A stretch of DNA of 64,000 bases, taken from assembly GCA_900547315.1 (NCBI GenBank), contig URGI01000001.1:20316-84315 (forward strand), read 5' to 3'. The notes below the pieces were generated by a model that searched no databases, was not told where the DNA came from, and saw nothing but the letters and a program-made list of their open reading frames with translations. The DNA comes from an uncultured Eubacteriales bacterium (GTDB lineage: Bacteria > Bacillota > Clostridia > Oscillospirales > Oscillospiraceae). The translations under genes and the position numbers were made by a program. How positions within the stretch are numbered: position 1 is the first letter of the stretch; every line of letters starts with the position of its first letter. Shown piece by piece: positions 56,393 through 64,000 of the stretch.

Positions 56393-56671
56393 AGTGTACG
56401 GAAATTGCCGATAGGGAAAAGAAAGAGCAGGGGATAGAATACATGTGTCATTCCCCCTAAAGGGACAGACGGCAGATTAATGAATCGTGGTATGCCGCCG
56501 TCGCGCTGAGCGAAGCGACGTGGGAATCCGTTTCTCTTTGCAGTAGCAGTATGTTTTCGTGCGGCGTTAGGGGACGCGGATTGCCACGACCGGTGTGCGC
56601 ACCGGTCTCGCAATGACAAGTTGGTTTGGATCAAGCGCATCGATTTTTCATGCGTTGAGAACAGTAGACAA

Positions 56672-56695
56672 CGGGACGGCTACTATGCCGTCCCG
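56672..56695 (-). terminator. Hairpin downstream of NimA-like gene
   Basis: 9-bp perfect stem (56672-56680 with 56687-56695), 35 nt beyond the stop codon of the minus-strand gene. There is no clear T tract. Confidence 0.5.
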
Positions 56696-56729
56696 CTGTC
56701 ATAAGAAAACGGTATAAGATTTTGCCCCG

Positions 56730-57200
56730 TCAGCCGGAAGCCTTGCAGCTCCAATCATTGACGGTGAGCCTGATTATGGTCAGGCGCTCCAGCGCGCGGG
56801 GATCGAAGCTCCAGTCCGCCTTGCCGGAATAATGCCGCATTATCAGCCCCAGCGCATGGAGCTTCTCATCTCTGTCCGTGACAGGAGCGGCGTGGCCGCG
56901 CCCCATGACGCAGCCGTACGAATACGAAAAAGCGCAGGCGATATCGGCGGCGCGGAGCGCATGGCTGCAGTCCATTTCAAACGAGACGTCGGCGCCGGAG
57001 CCTATCAGATCGAGCTTCCGCCCCTCGGCTGCGCAGTGAAAATATAAAGTGAGCGCGCTGCCCGCGTCCTCGAAGCCGAAGTTCATCGGCACAATGTAAG
57101 CCTCGCCGTTATCGACAAGGCCAAGGCGGCAGCAATCGCACTCGGCGACGATCTCAAGCATCTTCGCTCGGTCGGTTATCTCTCTGTCTCTGCGTCTCAT
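56730..57200 (-). CDS. NimA-like pyridoxamine-5'-phosphate-oxidase-fold flavoprotein
   Basis: 156 residues of the split-barrel FMN-binding family. MRRRDREITDRAKMLEIV at the N-terminus, CRLGLVDNGEAYIVPMNFGF, and LTLYFHCAAEGRKLDLI are typical of the NimA/5-nitroimidazole-reductase-like group. C-terminal GHAAPVTDRDEKLHALGLIM also fits. Usually binds FMN or heme, and physiological substrates are mostly unknown. It lies 19 nt downstream of a 53-residue gene and is probably in the same transcript. GGAGGGCGATGA gives the RBS. Confidence 0.87.
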   Translation of the reverse strand: MRRRDREITDRAKMLEIVAECDCCRLGLVDNGEAYIVPMNFGFEDAGSALTLYFHCAAEGRKLDLIGSGADVSFEMDCSHALRAADIACAFSYSYGCVMGRGHAAPVTDRDEKLHALGLIMRHYSGKADWSFDPRALERLTIIRLTVNDWSCKASG

Positions 57201-57219
57201 TCATCGCCCTCCCGTGTGT

Positions 57220-57381
57220 TTATTCTATAAGCTCCTCCGCATCCTCAACGTATAGCTCCTCGCAGTCGCTCTGCGCCTGCCTGAGTATGTCCGCCGCCTG
57301 CCCGAAGTTCAGGCTTTCAAGTGCGTTGAGCGAATCGGTGATGCTGTTGAACAGCGAAAGATACATCTTTTTATAATCCAT
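57220..57381 (-). CDS. 53-residue acidic protein of unknown function
   Basis: ATG at 57381 preceded by GGGAGGATAAAATA. The chain is one or two helices (MDYKKMYLSLFNSITDSL; then LRQAQSDCEELYVEDAEEL), strongly acidic at the end. It is transcribed with the NimA-like gene from a promoter that is covered by an operator, divergent from an XRE regulator. Small acidic proteins of this kind are widespread in Clostridia without a known role. Strong RBS and promoter make it likely real. Confidence 0.75.
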   Translation of the reverse strand: MDYKKMYLSLFNSITDSLNALESLNFGQAADILRQAQSDCEELYVEDAEELIE

Positions 57382-57409
57382 TATTTTATCCTCCCAAACG
57401 GCGTTTCGT

Positions 57410-57424
57410 ACGTTTATGTAACGT
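57410..57424. promoter_or_regulatory. Operator O1 (ACGTT-N5-AACGT)
   Basis: ACGTTTATGTAACGT, a palindrome of two ACGTT half-sites adjoining the -10 box of the minus-strand promoter. With its flank it forms the left arm of a 21-bp inverted repeat (57410-57430 with 57456-57476; one mismatch). Confidence 0.75.
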
Positions 57425-57454
57425 ATTTTAGCTCAGAATATATGCTAATGTCAA
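57425..57454 (-). promoter_or_regulatory. Promoter for 53-residue gene and NimA-like gene
   Basis: Minus strand: TTGACA (57454-57449), 18-nt spacer, TAAAAT (57430-57425). On the plus strand a mirror-image TAAAAT (57456-57461) with a poor -35 may serve the XRE gene. Confidence 0.78.
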
Positions 57455-57461
57455 GTAAAAT

Positions 57462-57476
57462 ACGTTATATAAACGT
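57462..57476. promoter_or_regulatory. Operator O2 (ACGTT-N5-AACGT)
   Basis: ACGTTATATAAACGT, with the same half-sites as O1, next to the plus-strand TAAAAT and just before the XRE gene. Confidence 0.75.
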
Positions 57477-57487
57477 GGTGACGCTGA

Positions 57488-57751
57488 ATGAAAAAGATTG
57501 CCCTCGACAACAATAAGAACGTCGTTTCCAAGAGCCTGCGGCTGTGCCGCGTCAGGTGCGGGATGACGCAGAGCGAGCTTGCGGCGAAGCTTCAGACGCT
57601 GGGGATAAACATGGATCAGCAGATGCTCAGCAAGATCGAGAACAACTCCCGCATGGTGACGGACTATGAGCTGGCCGGAATGTGCCTTGCGCTGCGCGTG
57701 AGTCCGGCGGAGCTGCTGACCGATTTCTTCCGGGAATATTCGGAGCAGTAA
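57488..57751 (+). CDS. XRE-family transcriptional regulator
   Basis: 87 residues, a single helix-turn-helix domain: SLRLCRVRCGMTQSELAAKL, then MDQQMLSKIENNSRMVTDYE and LRVSPAELLTDFF. It is divergent from the 53-residue/NimA-like pair across a 106-bp region with two identical half-site operators, so it most likely represses both directions (inference). The RBS is weak (GTGGTGACG). Confidence 0.87.
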   Translation: MKKIALDNNKNVVSKSLRLCRVRCGMTQSELAAKLQTLGINMDQQMLSKIENNSRMVTDYELAGMCLALRVSPAELLTDFFREYSEQ

Positions 57752-57864
57752 CGGGAAAGCACAAACAGAAGCAAAAAGGTGCATCTTCTGCAATTACAAA
57801 TTGCCGCCGGAGCAGATATAATATAATTATAAAATAGCGTAAATTTTATAATGAGGTAGACAAT

Positions 57865-59336
57865 ATGCAGTATGGCCATTTTGACAATAAAAGCCGCGAA
57901 TACGTGATAGACCGCGTCGATCTGCCCGTGTCGTGGACAAACTATATCGGCGTGGGGGACATGTACGGCGTGTTCAACCACACGGCGGGCGGATACCTTC
58001 TGTACAAGACCTCAGAATACCACCGCATCACGCGTTTCCGCCCGAACGGCGTGCCGATGGACGGTCCGGGCACTATATCTACATCCGTGACGACGAGACC
58101 GGCGACTACTGGAGCGTTTCGTGGCAGCCGGTGGGGCGCGACATGGCGAAATACTCGTGCCGCCACGGGCTGAGCTACGTGAAATATCTCTGCGATTACA
58201 GCGATATCCACGCCGAACAGACCCTTTTCGTCGCAATGGACGACCCTGTAGAGCTCTGGAATCTGACGCTGTGCAACGACAGCGGCAGGCCGCGCAGGCT
58301 CTCGGTATACTCCTACTGCGAGTTCAGCTTCCACCAGATAGACATGGACAACCGCAACTTCCAGATGAGCCTTTACGCCGCGGGCAGCAGCTATGCCGAC
58401 GGCATAATCGAGCACGAGCTGCACTATGAGGAGAACGGCTTCCAGTTCTTTGCCGCCGACTTCGAGCCAGACGGCTTCGACTGCCTGCGCGACGATTTCA
58501 TCGGTGCGTACCGCACCGAGCGCGACCAGCAGAGCGTAGTCTCCGGCGAGTGCCGCGGCAGATTCGAAAACGGCGGGAACCACTGCGGCGTGCTGAAAAA
58601 ACGCCTGACGCTCGCGCCCGATGAGGACGCGCGGCTGATATTCATGCTGGGCGAGGGCGGCCGCGAGACCGGCCGTGCGATGCGCGAAAAGTATACTGCG
58701 GCGCGCGAGCGCGGGATAAAGGCCATGGACAGCGTGGACGAGTATCTCTACACCGACTTCGGCCTTATGCTGAACGCCCCCTGCTACACCAAGCCCGACG
58801 ACGGCATCGGCTTCGTCACGCGGGTCTACCCCGGCCTCAAAGAGAACGGCGCGATATTCAGCCACCCGAACCCGTGGGCGTGGTGCGCCGAGGCTGTTCT
58901 GGGGCGCGGAAGCCGCGCAATGAAATTTTATAATGCCTTGTGCCCCGCGCTGCAAAATGATAAAATAGAGATACGCCAGTCGGAACCCTATTCCTACTGC
59001 CGGTTCGTCGTCGGCAGGAGCCACACGGCCTTCGGCCGCGCGCGGCACCCGTTCATGACCGGCTCCGCGGGCTGGGCGTATTACGCCGCGACGCAGTACA
59101 TCCTTGGCGTAAGGCCGGATTTCGACTGCCTGCGCGTCGATCCCTGCGTCCCCGCCGACTGGAAGGAGTTTTCCGTGACGCGCAAATGGCGCGGCGGCGT
59201 GTATAATATCCATGTCGTGAACCCCGACGGAGTCGAAAAAGGCGTGCGGGAGATAATTGCCGACGGCAGAAAAGTTGACGCACAGCCGGTGATACCGGCC
59301 GGAAATATATGCAATGCGGAAATTATAATGGGGTGA
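57865..59336 (+). pseudogene. Decayed GH94 cellobiose/chitobiose phosphorylase-like gene
   Basis: The N-terminal reading (MQYGHFDNKSREYVI, NYIGVGDMYGVFNHTAGGYL, RFRPNGVPMDG) is that of GH94 phosphorylases. It continues in another frame as HYIYIRDDETGDYW: one base is missing at about 58069-58071. The frame then runs through the N-terminal sandwich and linker helix (MREKYTAARERGIKAMDSVD). It jumps directly to the C-terminal part (PCYTKPDDGIGFVTRVYPGL, KENGAIFSHPNPWAW, WKEFSVTRKWRGGVYNIHV). Most of the (alpha/alpha)6 barrel with the catalytic acid, some 300 or more residues, is absent. The product cannot be active. The intact phosphoglucomutase follows after 5 nt, the expected partner for its glucose 1-phosphate product. 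Confidence 0.9.
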
Positions 59337-59341
59337 AAAAG

Positions 59342-60757
59342 ATGATAAAATTTGGCACCGGCGGATGGCGCGCCATCATCGCCGACGATTTTACCAAGGC
59401 GAATATCCGCCTGCTCACGGCGGGACTGTGCGAGCTGATGCTCAAGGAGGGCCACGCCGGAGCCGAGATATGCGTCGGCTATGACCGGCGCTTCCTCTCC
59501 AAGGAATCCGCGCACTGGGCGGCGGAAGTCCTCGCGGGCTACGGGTTCAGGGTGTATATGGTCAACCGCTCCTCGCCCACACCGCTTATGATGTTCGTCG
59601 TCAAGACGCACGGCATGCCATACGGCATGGCCGTCACGGCGAGCCACAACCCCGCAATATATAACGGCATCAAGGTGTTCACCACCGGCGGCCGCGACGC
59701 GGACAGAACCGTCACCGCGAAGATCGAGGCCGAGATCGAAAAGCTCACCGAGGCCGACGTCAGGAGCGTCGACTACGACAAGGCGCTGGCCGATGGAACC
59801 ATCGGCGAATATAATCCGTCCAACGAGTATATTGACAGCATCCTGGCCGCGATAGACGTCGAGGCCATAAAGAAGGCGCAGCTGCGCATAGCGCTCGACC
59901 CGATGTACGGCGTGAGCCAGACCTGCCTGAGCATGATACTCATGACCTGCCGCTGCGACCTTGAGATAATCCATGACAGGCACGACACTCTCTTCGGCGG
60001 CAAGCTGCCCGCACCGAACGAGGAGACGATGGGGCCGCTGTCGGCGGTCGTGCTGGACAGATACCGCTGCGACCTCGGCATCGCGACCGACGGCGACGCG
60101 GACAGGCTCGGCGTCATCGACGACGAGGGCAAATTCGTCCACCCGAACAAGCTGCTCGTGCTGCTGTACTACTACCTTGTGAAATACCGCGGCTGGAGCG
60201 GCCCATGCGTCAGGAATAATTCCACCACGCATCTGCTCGACCGCGTGGCCGAAGGGCTGGGGCAGAAGTGCTACGAGGTGCCGGTCGGCTTCAAGTGGGT
60301 CTCCGCGAAGATGACGGAGACGGACGCGATAATCGGCGGCGAAAGCTCCGGCGGCCTTGCCGTCAAGGGGCATATCTCCGGCAAGGACGGCATCTACGCC
60401 GCGTCCCTGCTGGTGGAGATGTTGGCCGTCACAGGGAAGAAGCTCTCGGAGCTGTACCGCGAGATATGCGAGCTTTACGGCGAGCTTGCCTACGCCGAGG
60501 CGTCGTTCACAATGACGCACGAGCGCAAGGCCGAGCTTCAGAAGTACCTCTTCGAGGACATGGCCTGCCCCGACTTCGGGGACGGCGTGGATCATATCAG
60601 CCGCGAGGACGGCTGCAAGGTCTATTTCAAGGACGGCAGCTGGGTCATCTGTCGCTTCTCCGGCACGGAGCCGCTGCTGCGCATGGCGGCCGAGGCCGAA
60701 ACGAAGGAGAAGGCAGACGGGTATATAGATACCTGGAAGCGCTTCCTTTCGCTGTAA
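59342..60757 (+). CDS. Phosphoglucomutase/phosphomannomutase family protein
   Basis: 471 residues, alpha-D-phosphohexomutase. Domains in order: N-terminal KFGTGGWRAIIADDF, the phosphoserine loop VTASHNPAIYNG (Ser about residue 105), the metal loop ATDGDADRLGV, the sugar loop GGESSGGLA, and the C-terminal phosphate-binding CRFSGTEPLLRM. Likely interconverts glucose 1- and 6-phosphate; its neighbour was a disaccharide phosphorylase. The start at 59342 (MIKFGTGG) is conserved in the family. It appears intact although both flanking genes are broken. Confidence 0.93.
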   Translation: MIKFGTGGWRAIIADDFTKANIRLLTAGLCELMLKEGHAGAEICVGYDRRFLSKESAHWAAEVLAGYGFRVYMVNRSSPTPLMMFVVKTHGMPYGMAVTASHNPAIYNGIKVFTTGGRDADRTVTAKIEAEIEKLTEADVRSVDYDKALADGTIGEYNPSNEYIDSILAAIDVEAIKKAQLRIALDPMYGVSQTCLSMILMTCRCDLEIIHDRHDTLFGGKLPAPNEETMGPLSAVVLDRYRCDLGIATDGDADRLGVIDDEGKFVHPNKLLVLLYYYLVKYRGWSGPCVRNNSTTHLLDRVAEGLGQKCYEVPVGFKWVSAKMTETDAIIGGESSGGLAVKGHISGKDGIYAASLLVEMLAVTGKKLSELYREICELYGELAYAEASFTMTHERKAELQKYLFEDMACPDFGDGVDHISREDGCKVYFKDGSWVICRFSGTEPLLRMAAEAETKEKADGYIDTWKRFLSL

Positions 60758-60758
60758 C

Positions 60759-61139
60759 ATCAAACTCAAAAGCCGCTATAAGGCGCTGCAGTCGCAGATA
60801 AACCCGCATTTCCTGAATAACACGCTTGAGATAATCAACTGGGAGGCGAGACTGGCAGATAACGAGCAGGTCTGCTCGATGATCGAGGCGCTCTCCACAA
60901 TGCTCGACGCCGCCGTCGGGCGCGATGGGCGCTCGCAGGCGCCGCTGTCGGAGGAGCTGAAGTATGTTGACGCGTATCTGTACATCACCAAGGAGCGCCT
61001 CGGCGAGCGGCTGACGGTCAGCCGCGAGATAGAGAAGTCCATGCTCGGCTGCCAGATACCGCGGCTCATGCATTCCTCCAATACGAATTTGCAACCGGAA
61101 TCCATCTTTTTCTCATTGCCGATTCAATCTATTGGGTGA
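60759..61139 (+). pseudogene. Fragment of a LytS/YesM-type sensor histidine kinase
   Basis: Reading from just after the phosphoglucomutase stop, the frame gives KSRYKALQSQINPHFLNNTL, the phospho-acceptor His motif of His_kinase (LytS/YesM) proteins, then YVDAYLYITKERLGERLT and IPRLM. There the match to the family (normally LQPLVENA) ends and unrelated sequence follows to the stop. Neither the membrane sensor half nor the ATPase domain is present, and no start codon or RBS fits. It is a relic of a sugar-sensing two-component system that may have served the decayed phosphorylase (inference). Confidence 0.82.
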
Positions 61140-61174
61140 CGCGAACTCAAAGGCTCAACCTGCTCAAATCGAAC

Positions 61175-61263
61175 GCTGCAATAAGGGGATGGCTGACAGT
61201 CATTCAGTCGGACATATAAGCCCAAGGAGCGAATAGTCAGCCAGTTGCTCCCCTTATTGTAGC
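61175..61263. repeat. 89-bp imperfect inverted repeat of unknown origin
   Basis: Left arm 61175-61197 (GCTGCAATAAGGGGA then TGGCTGAC); right arm 61236-61243 (GTCAGCCA) and 61249-61263 (TCCCCTTATTGTAGC), with one wobble and a 5-nt bulge. The 38-nt centre contains CAGTCGGAC. It could be a miniature transposable-element remnant or a structured RNA. Confidence 0.65.
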
Positions 61264-61366
61264 TTAGGCATGAGACGGAAAGAAAGCCGGACTGGCTATC
61301 CGGCTTTCCTGTCCAAATTTATTGTAATAGCTGTGAATAAATCTATTGCTTTTCGTGGCGGCAAAA

Positions 61367-61404
61367 AATAACGGGTATCCGGCTCTCACCAGATACCCGT
61401 TATT
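61367..61404 (-). terminator. Terminator for the histidine-kinase gene
   Basis: 12-bp perfect stem (61367-61378 with 61393-61404). Read on the minus strand it is followed by six T. It lies about 100 nt past the kinase stop codon. Confidence 0.8.
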
Positions 61405-61508
61405 CCGTTGCCAATCCCGCCTGACAGATGCTCATTTCGTAATTTCGGTCTAAACCTGTTTTACGAACACCCGTCTAATTCCGGCGCTTCGTTTTATGTT
61501 TTCCTGTT

Positions 61509-62570
61509 TCAGTCCATATATTTCCCTGCGAAGGAATCCTCCGGCAGACAGTTCGCGAACGCGGTATACAGCGCGGCGGGGCCAAGCTTGTAGGCCTCCG
61601 GCTCGCAGCGCATAACGCGGCTGACCGGAATGCCCTTCGAGAGCGAGAGACGTATGGTCGTGCCAACATTCTCGCGGCTCTCGATATGCAGGCTGCCATT
61701 GTGTTTCTCCGCGACGGCGCGCACAAGCTCCAACCCAAGACCGGCGCCGTGGCTGAGATTTATCAGCTCCGGACTGCGCTCCACATCCCTGAACAGGGCG
61801 TTCATCGCGGCCTGCGGCATACCGCAGCCGTCGTCGGCGATGGAGAGGATGACGCTGTCGTTCCGGTCGAGAAGGCTTATGCTTATCCGCGTTAGCCCCG
61901 AGGCATGCTCAATGCAGTTTGAGATCACGTTGGTCACGGCCTGCTGCAAAAGCTCGCGGTCGGCGGAGATCTCAATATGTTCGGGCAGATTCAGGCTGAA
62001 ATCGATCTCGCCGAACAGCTCGCGCGTCTCGTCCGCAATGTTCGCGCACAGACCGGAGATGTCAAGCGCGACGGGCTGGAACGGGCAGCTGCCGTATGCG
62101 AGGCTGTGCAGCGTCGAAATATTCCCGAACATGTGGGAAAAGACGTAGTACGAACGCGTGGCGCTGATGAAACATTTCAGCAGATCGTCGTCTCCGAGCT
62201 GCTCGGCGCGGCTGCGGCCGATGCTGCACGCGAGGTTTATGCTCATCAGAGTGCTGCGCGCGGCGCCGAGGAACGCGTCGTTCAGCACGGGCTTGCGGGT
62301 GCTTGTCGGCGTGATGAATACTATCTGCCCTTCGCCCATCGGGGCGACCCGAATGGCGTAACGCGCGCCGCCGATGCTCACCTCCGAGATGTAGCTCGCC
62401 GCCTGCGAGCCGGAGGCTTCGCTGCCGATGACGGAGCGGAGATTCTGCCCGACGCAGGCGCTGCCGAAAATGCGCTTGGCTTCCGTGCTGGCCGATACGA
62501 TTTTTGCGCGCCTTACGTATAGCGCGGCTTCATTGGTTAGCGCGAGGAACTGTTCTGCGATCTGATCCAT
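61509..62570 (-). CDS. Sensor histidine kinase, probably soluble
   Basis: 353 residues from the chosen start. N-terminal ~90 residues look PAS-like (FLALTNEAALYVRRAKIVSA; RYAIRVAPMGEGQIVFITP). The middle resembles a dimerisation/His region (KCFISATRSYYVFSHMFGNI, with His in the helix). The C-terminal HATPase domain has N-box VTNVISNCIEHASG, G1 IADDGCGMP, G2 SHGAGLGLELVRAVAEKHNG and VGTTIRLSLSKG. No membrane segment is seen and no response regulator is adjacent. The start is uncertain: 62570 has GGAG 10 nt upstream; 62597 and 62651 are in-frame alternatives. Confidence 0.82.
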   Translation of the reverse strand: MDQIAEQFLALTNEAALYVRRAKIVSASTEAKRIFGSACVGQNLRSVIGSEASGSQAASYISEVSIGGARYAIRVAPMGEGQIVFITPTSTRKPVLNDAFLGAARSTLMSINLACSIGRSRAEQLGDDDLLKCFISATRSYYVFSHMFGNISTLHSLAYGSCPFQPVALDISGLCANIADETRELFGEIDFSLNLPEHIEISADRELLQQAVTNVISNCIEHASGLTRISISLLDRNDSVILSIADDGCGMPQAAMNALFRDVERSPELINLSHGAGLGLELVRAVAEKHNGSLHIESRENVGTTIRLSLSKGIPVSRVMRCEPEAYKLGPAALYTAFANCLPEDSFAGKYMD

Positions 62571-62752
62571 ATGCTGCAAGCTCCGTTCTGCCGTCATGCG
62601 GCGTTTTATTTCCGAATAATTGCCGGTACGCGTCCGGCTCGTTTGCTCCATTCTAACAAATCTCGACAAAATATACAATATCAAGCTTGAAAAAAGGCGA
62701 AAAAAGGCTAAATTTTCAGCACTTTTTTGGCAAAAATAGATAGGCGGAAATA

Positions 62753-62782
62753 TTGATTTTTGTTGATATTTTATGTTACAAT
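62753..62782 (+). promoter_or_regulatory. Promoter for gap
   Basis: TTGATT (62753-62758), 18-nt spacer, TACAAT (62777-62782), 78 nt before the gap start codon. Confidence 0.75.
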
Positions 62783-62823
62783 TTAGGCAGTCAGCAGGGG
62801 AGCTTATCCTCGTGCTGAAATGA

Positions 62824-63885
<1,062 letters not shown>

Positions 63886-63932
63886 GTCACAGCTTAATAA
63901 TTTTGCCCCCTTCCCATTTGGGATGAAGTGAT

Positions 63933-63972
63933 AAAATAATGGTAGACACAAAAGTGCCTACCATTATTTTTA
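63933..63972 (+). terminator. gap terminator
   Basis: 13-bp perfect stem (63933-63945 with 63958-63970) followed by a T run. Confidence 0.9.
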
Positions 63973-63975
63973 TGC

Positions 63976-63995
63976 TATTATAGACATGGAGGTGG
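63976..63995 (+). promoter_or_regulatory. -10-like box and RBS of a gene beyond the window
   Basis: TATTAT (63976-63981) and GGAGGTGG (63988-63995) at the right edge. Either the RBS belongs to a gene starting after 64000, or ATG at 63986 is a start; the window is too short to decide. Confidence 0.45.
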
Positions 63996-64000
63996 CAATA

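Larger units (their letters stand above)
56142..56671. other. Gene-free region with REP-like repeats
   Basis: More than 500 bp with no credible gene on either strand. It contains two full and one partial copy of a GC-rich repeat, a palindrome GACCGGTG/CACCGGTC (56589-56596 with 56601-56608) next to TCTCGCAATGACA, and short purine-rich stretches. The composition resembles dispersed non-coding repeats found between genes of gut Clostridia. Confidence 0.7.
61140..61508. other. Gene-free region of about 370 bp
   Basis: No credible coding frame on either strand. It holds a long imperfect inverted repeat (61175-61263), a 10-bp hairpin (61282-61291 with 61299-61308) and a terminator facing the minus-strand kinase gene. 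The composition is more AT-rich than the coding surroundings. Confidence 0.65.

Noticed and set aside
61175..61263. Integron attC site
   Set aside because: The long imperfect hairpin suggested attC, but the conserved end boxes (RYYYAAC and GTTRRRY) are not at the arm ends, and no integrase or cassette array is present.

Overview
The window is chromosomal DNA from a GC-rich, anaerobic, endospore-forming member of the Clostridia, most likely Oscillospiraceae (inference). The evidence is sporulation and germination genes (SpoIID, DpaA/DpaB, a SleB-type hydrolase, YpeB), a single-chain pyruvate:ferredoxin oxidoreductase, a nine-gene V-type ATPase operon, and Gram-positive ribosome binding sites with frequent GTG/TTG starts. 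I found no tRNA, rRNA, CRISPR array, prophage or intact insertion sequence.

Layout. 1-17.4 kb is mostly core: plsY, a SpoIID-like protein, thyA-folA, dpaA-dpaB, a proline-rich lipoprotein, pyrG with a possible attenuator leader, the large PFOR gene, an Asp23/Gls24 protein with a FakA-like kinase, a spore-cortex hydrolase, a VanZ-like membrane protein and two small XRE regulators. 17.4-18.6 kb is an M20 amidohydrolase.

18.8-36.7 kb is the most interesting region. A LacI-type regulator is followed by 15 same-strand genes: carbamate kinase, PrpF-like isomerase, MmgE/PrpD-like protein, TudS-related desulfidase, aconitase-family large and small subunits, PreA-like dihydropyrimidine dehydrogenase, allantoinase/dihydropyrimidinase-like hydrolase, knotted-type carbamoyltransferase, a 49-residue membrane protein, an SSS symporter, an NCS1 (Mhp1-like) permease, a carbon-nitrogen hydrolase, a CaiB-type CoA-transferase and an HMG-CoA-lyase-family enzyme. 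Read together they suggest uptake of a cyclic ureide or (thio)pyrimidine, reduction and opening of the ring, recovery of ATP from carbamoyl phosphate, and cleavage of the remaining branched carboxylic acid to a 2-oxo acid plus an acyl-CoA. I know of no described pathway with this gene set. Three copies of a LacI-style operator (GTTAAACGATTAAC or one mismatch) flank the regulator gene.

36.8-44.2 kb holds an ABC-exporter remnant, an M16C protease, a YfcE-like phosphoesterase, three small genes of unknown function, tagO and trpS. 44.3-47.2 kb holds gltX, whose promoter overlaps that of trpS back to back, and ypeB. 47.4-56.1 kb is the V-ATPase operon; its c subunit carries the Na+-binding residues. 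56.1-56.7 kb is a gene-free stretch with clostridial REP-like repeats. 56.7-63.9 kb holds a NimA-like flavoprotein, a small gene divergent from an XRE regulator with paired operators, a decayed GH94 phosphorylase next to an intact phosphoglucomutase, a histidine-kinase fragment, an unexplained 89-bp inverted repeat, an intact histidine kinase, and gap. The ribosome binding site of a further gene lies at the right edge.
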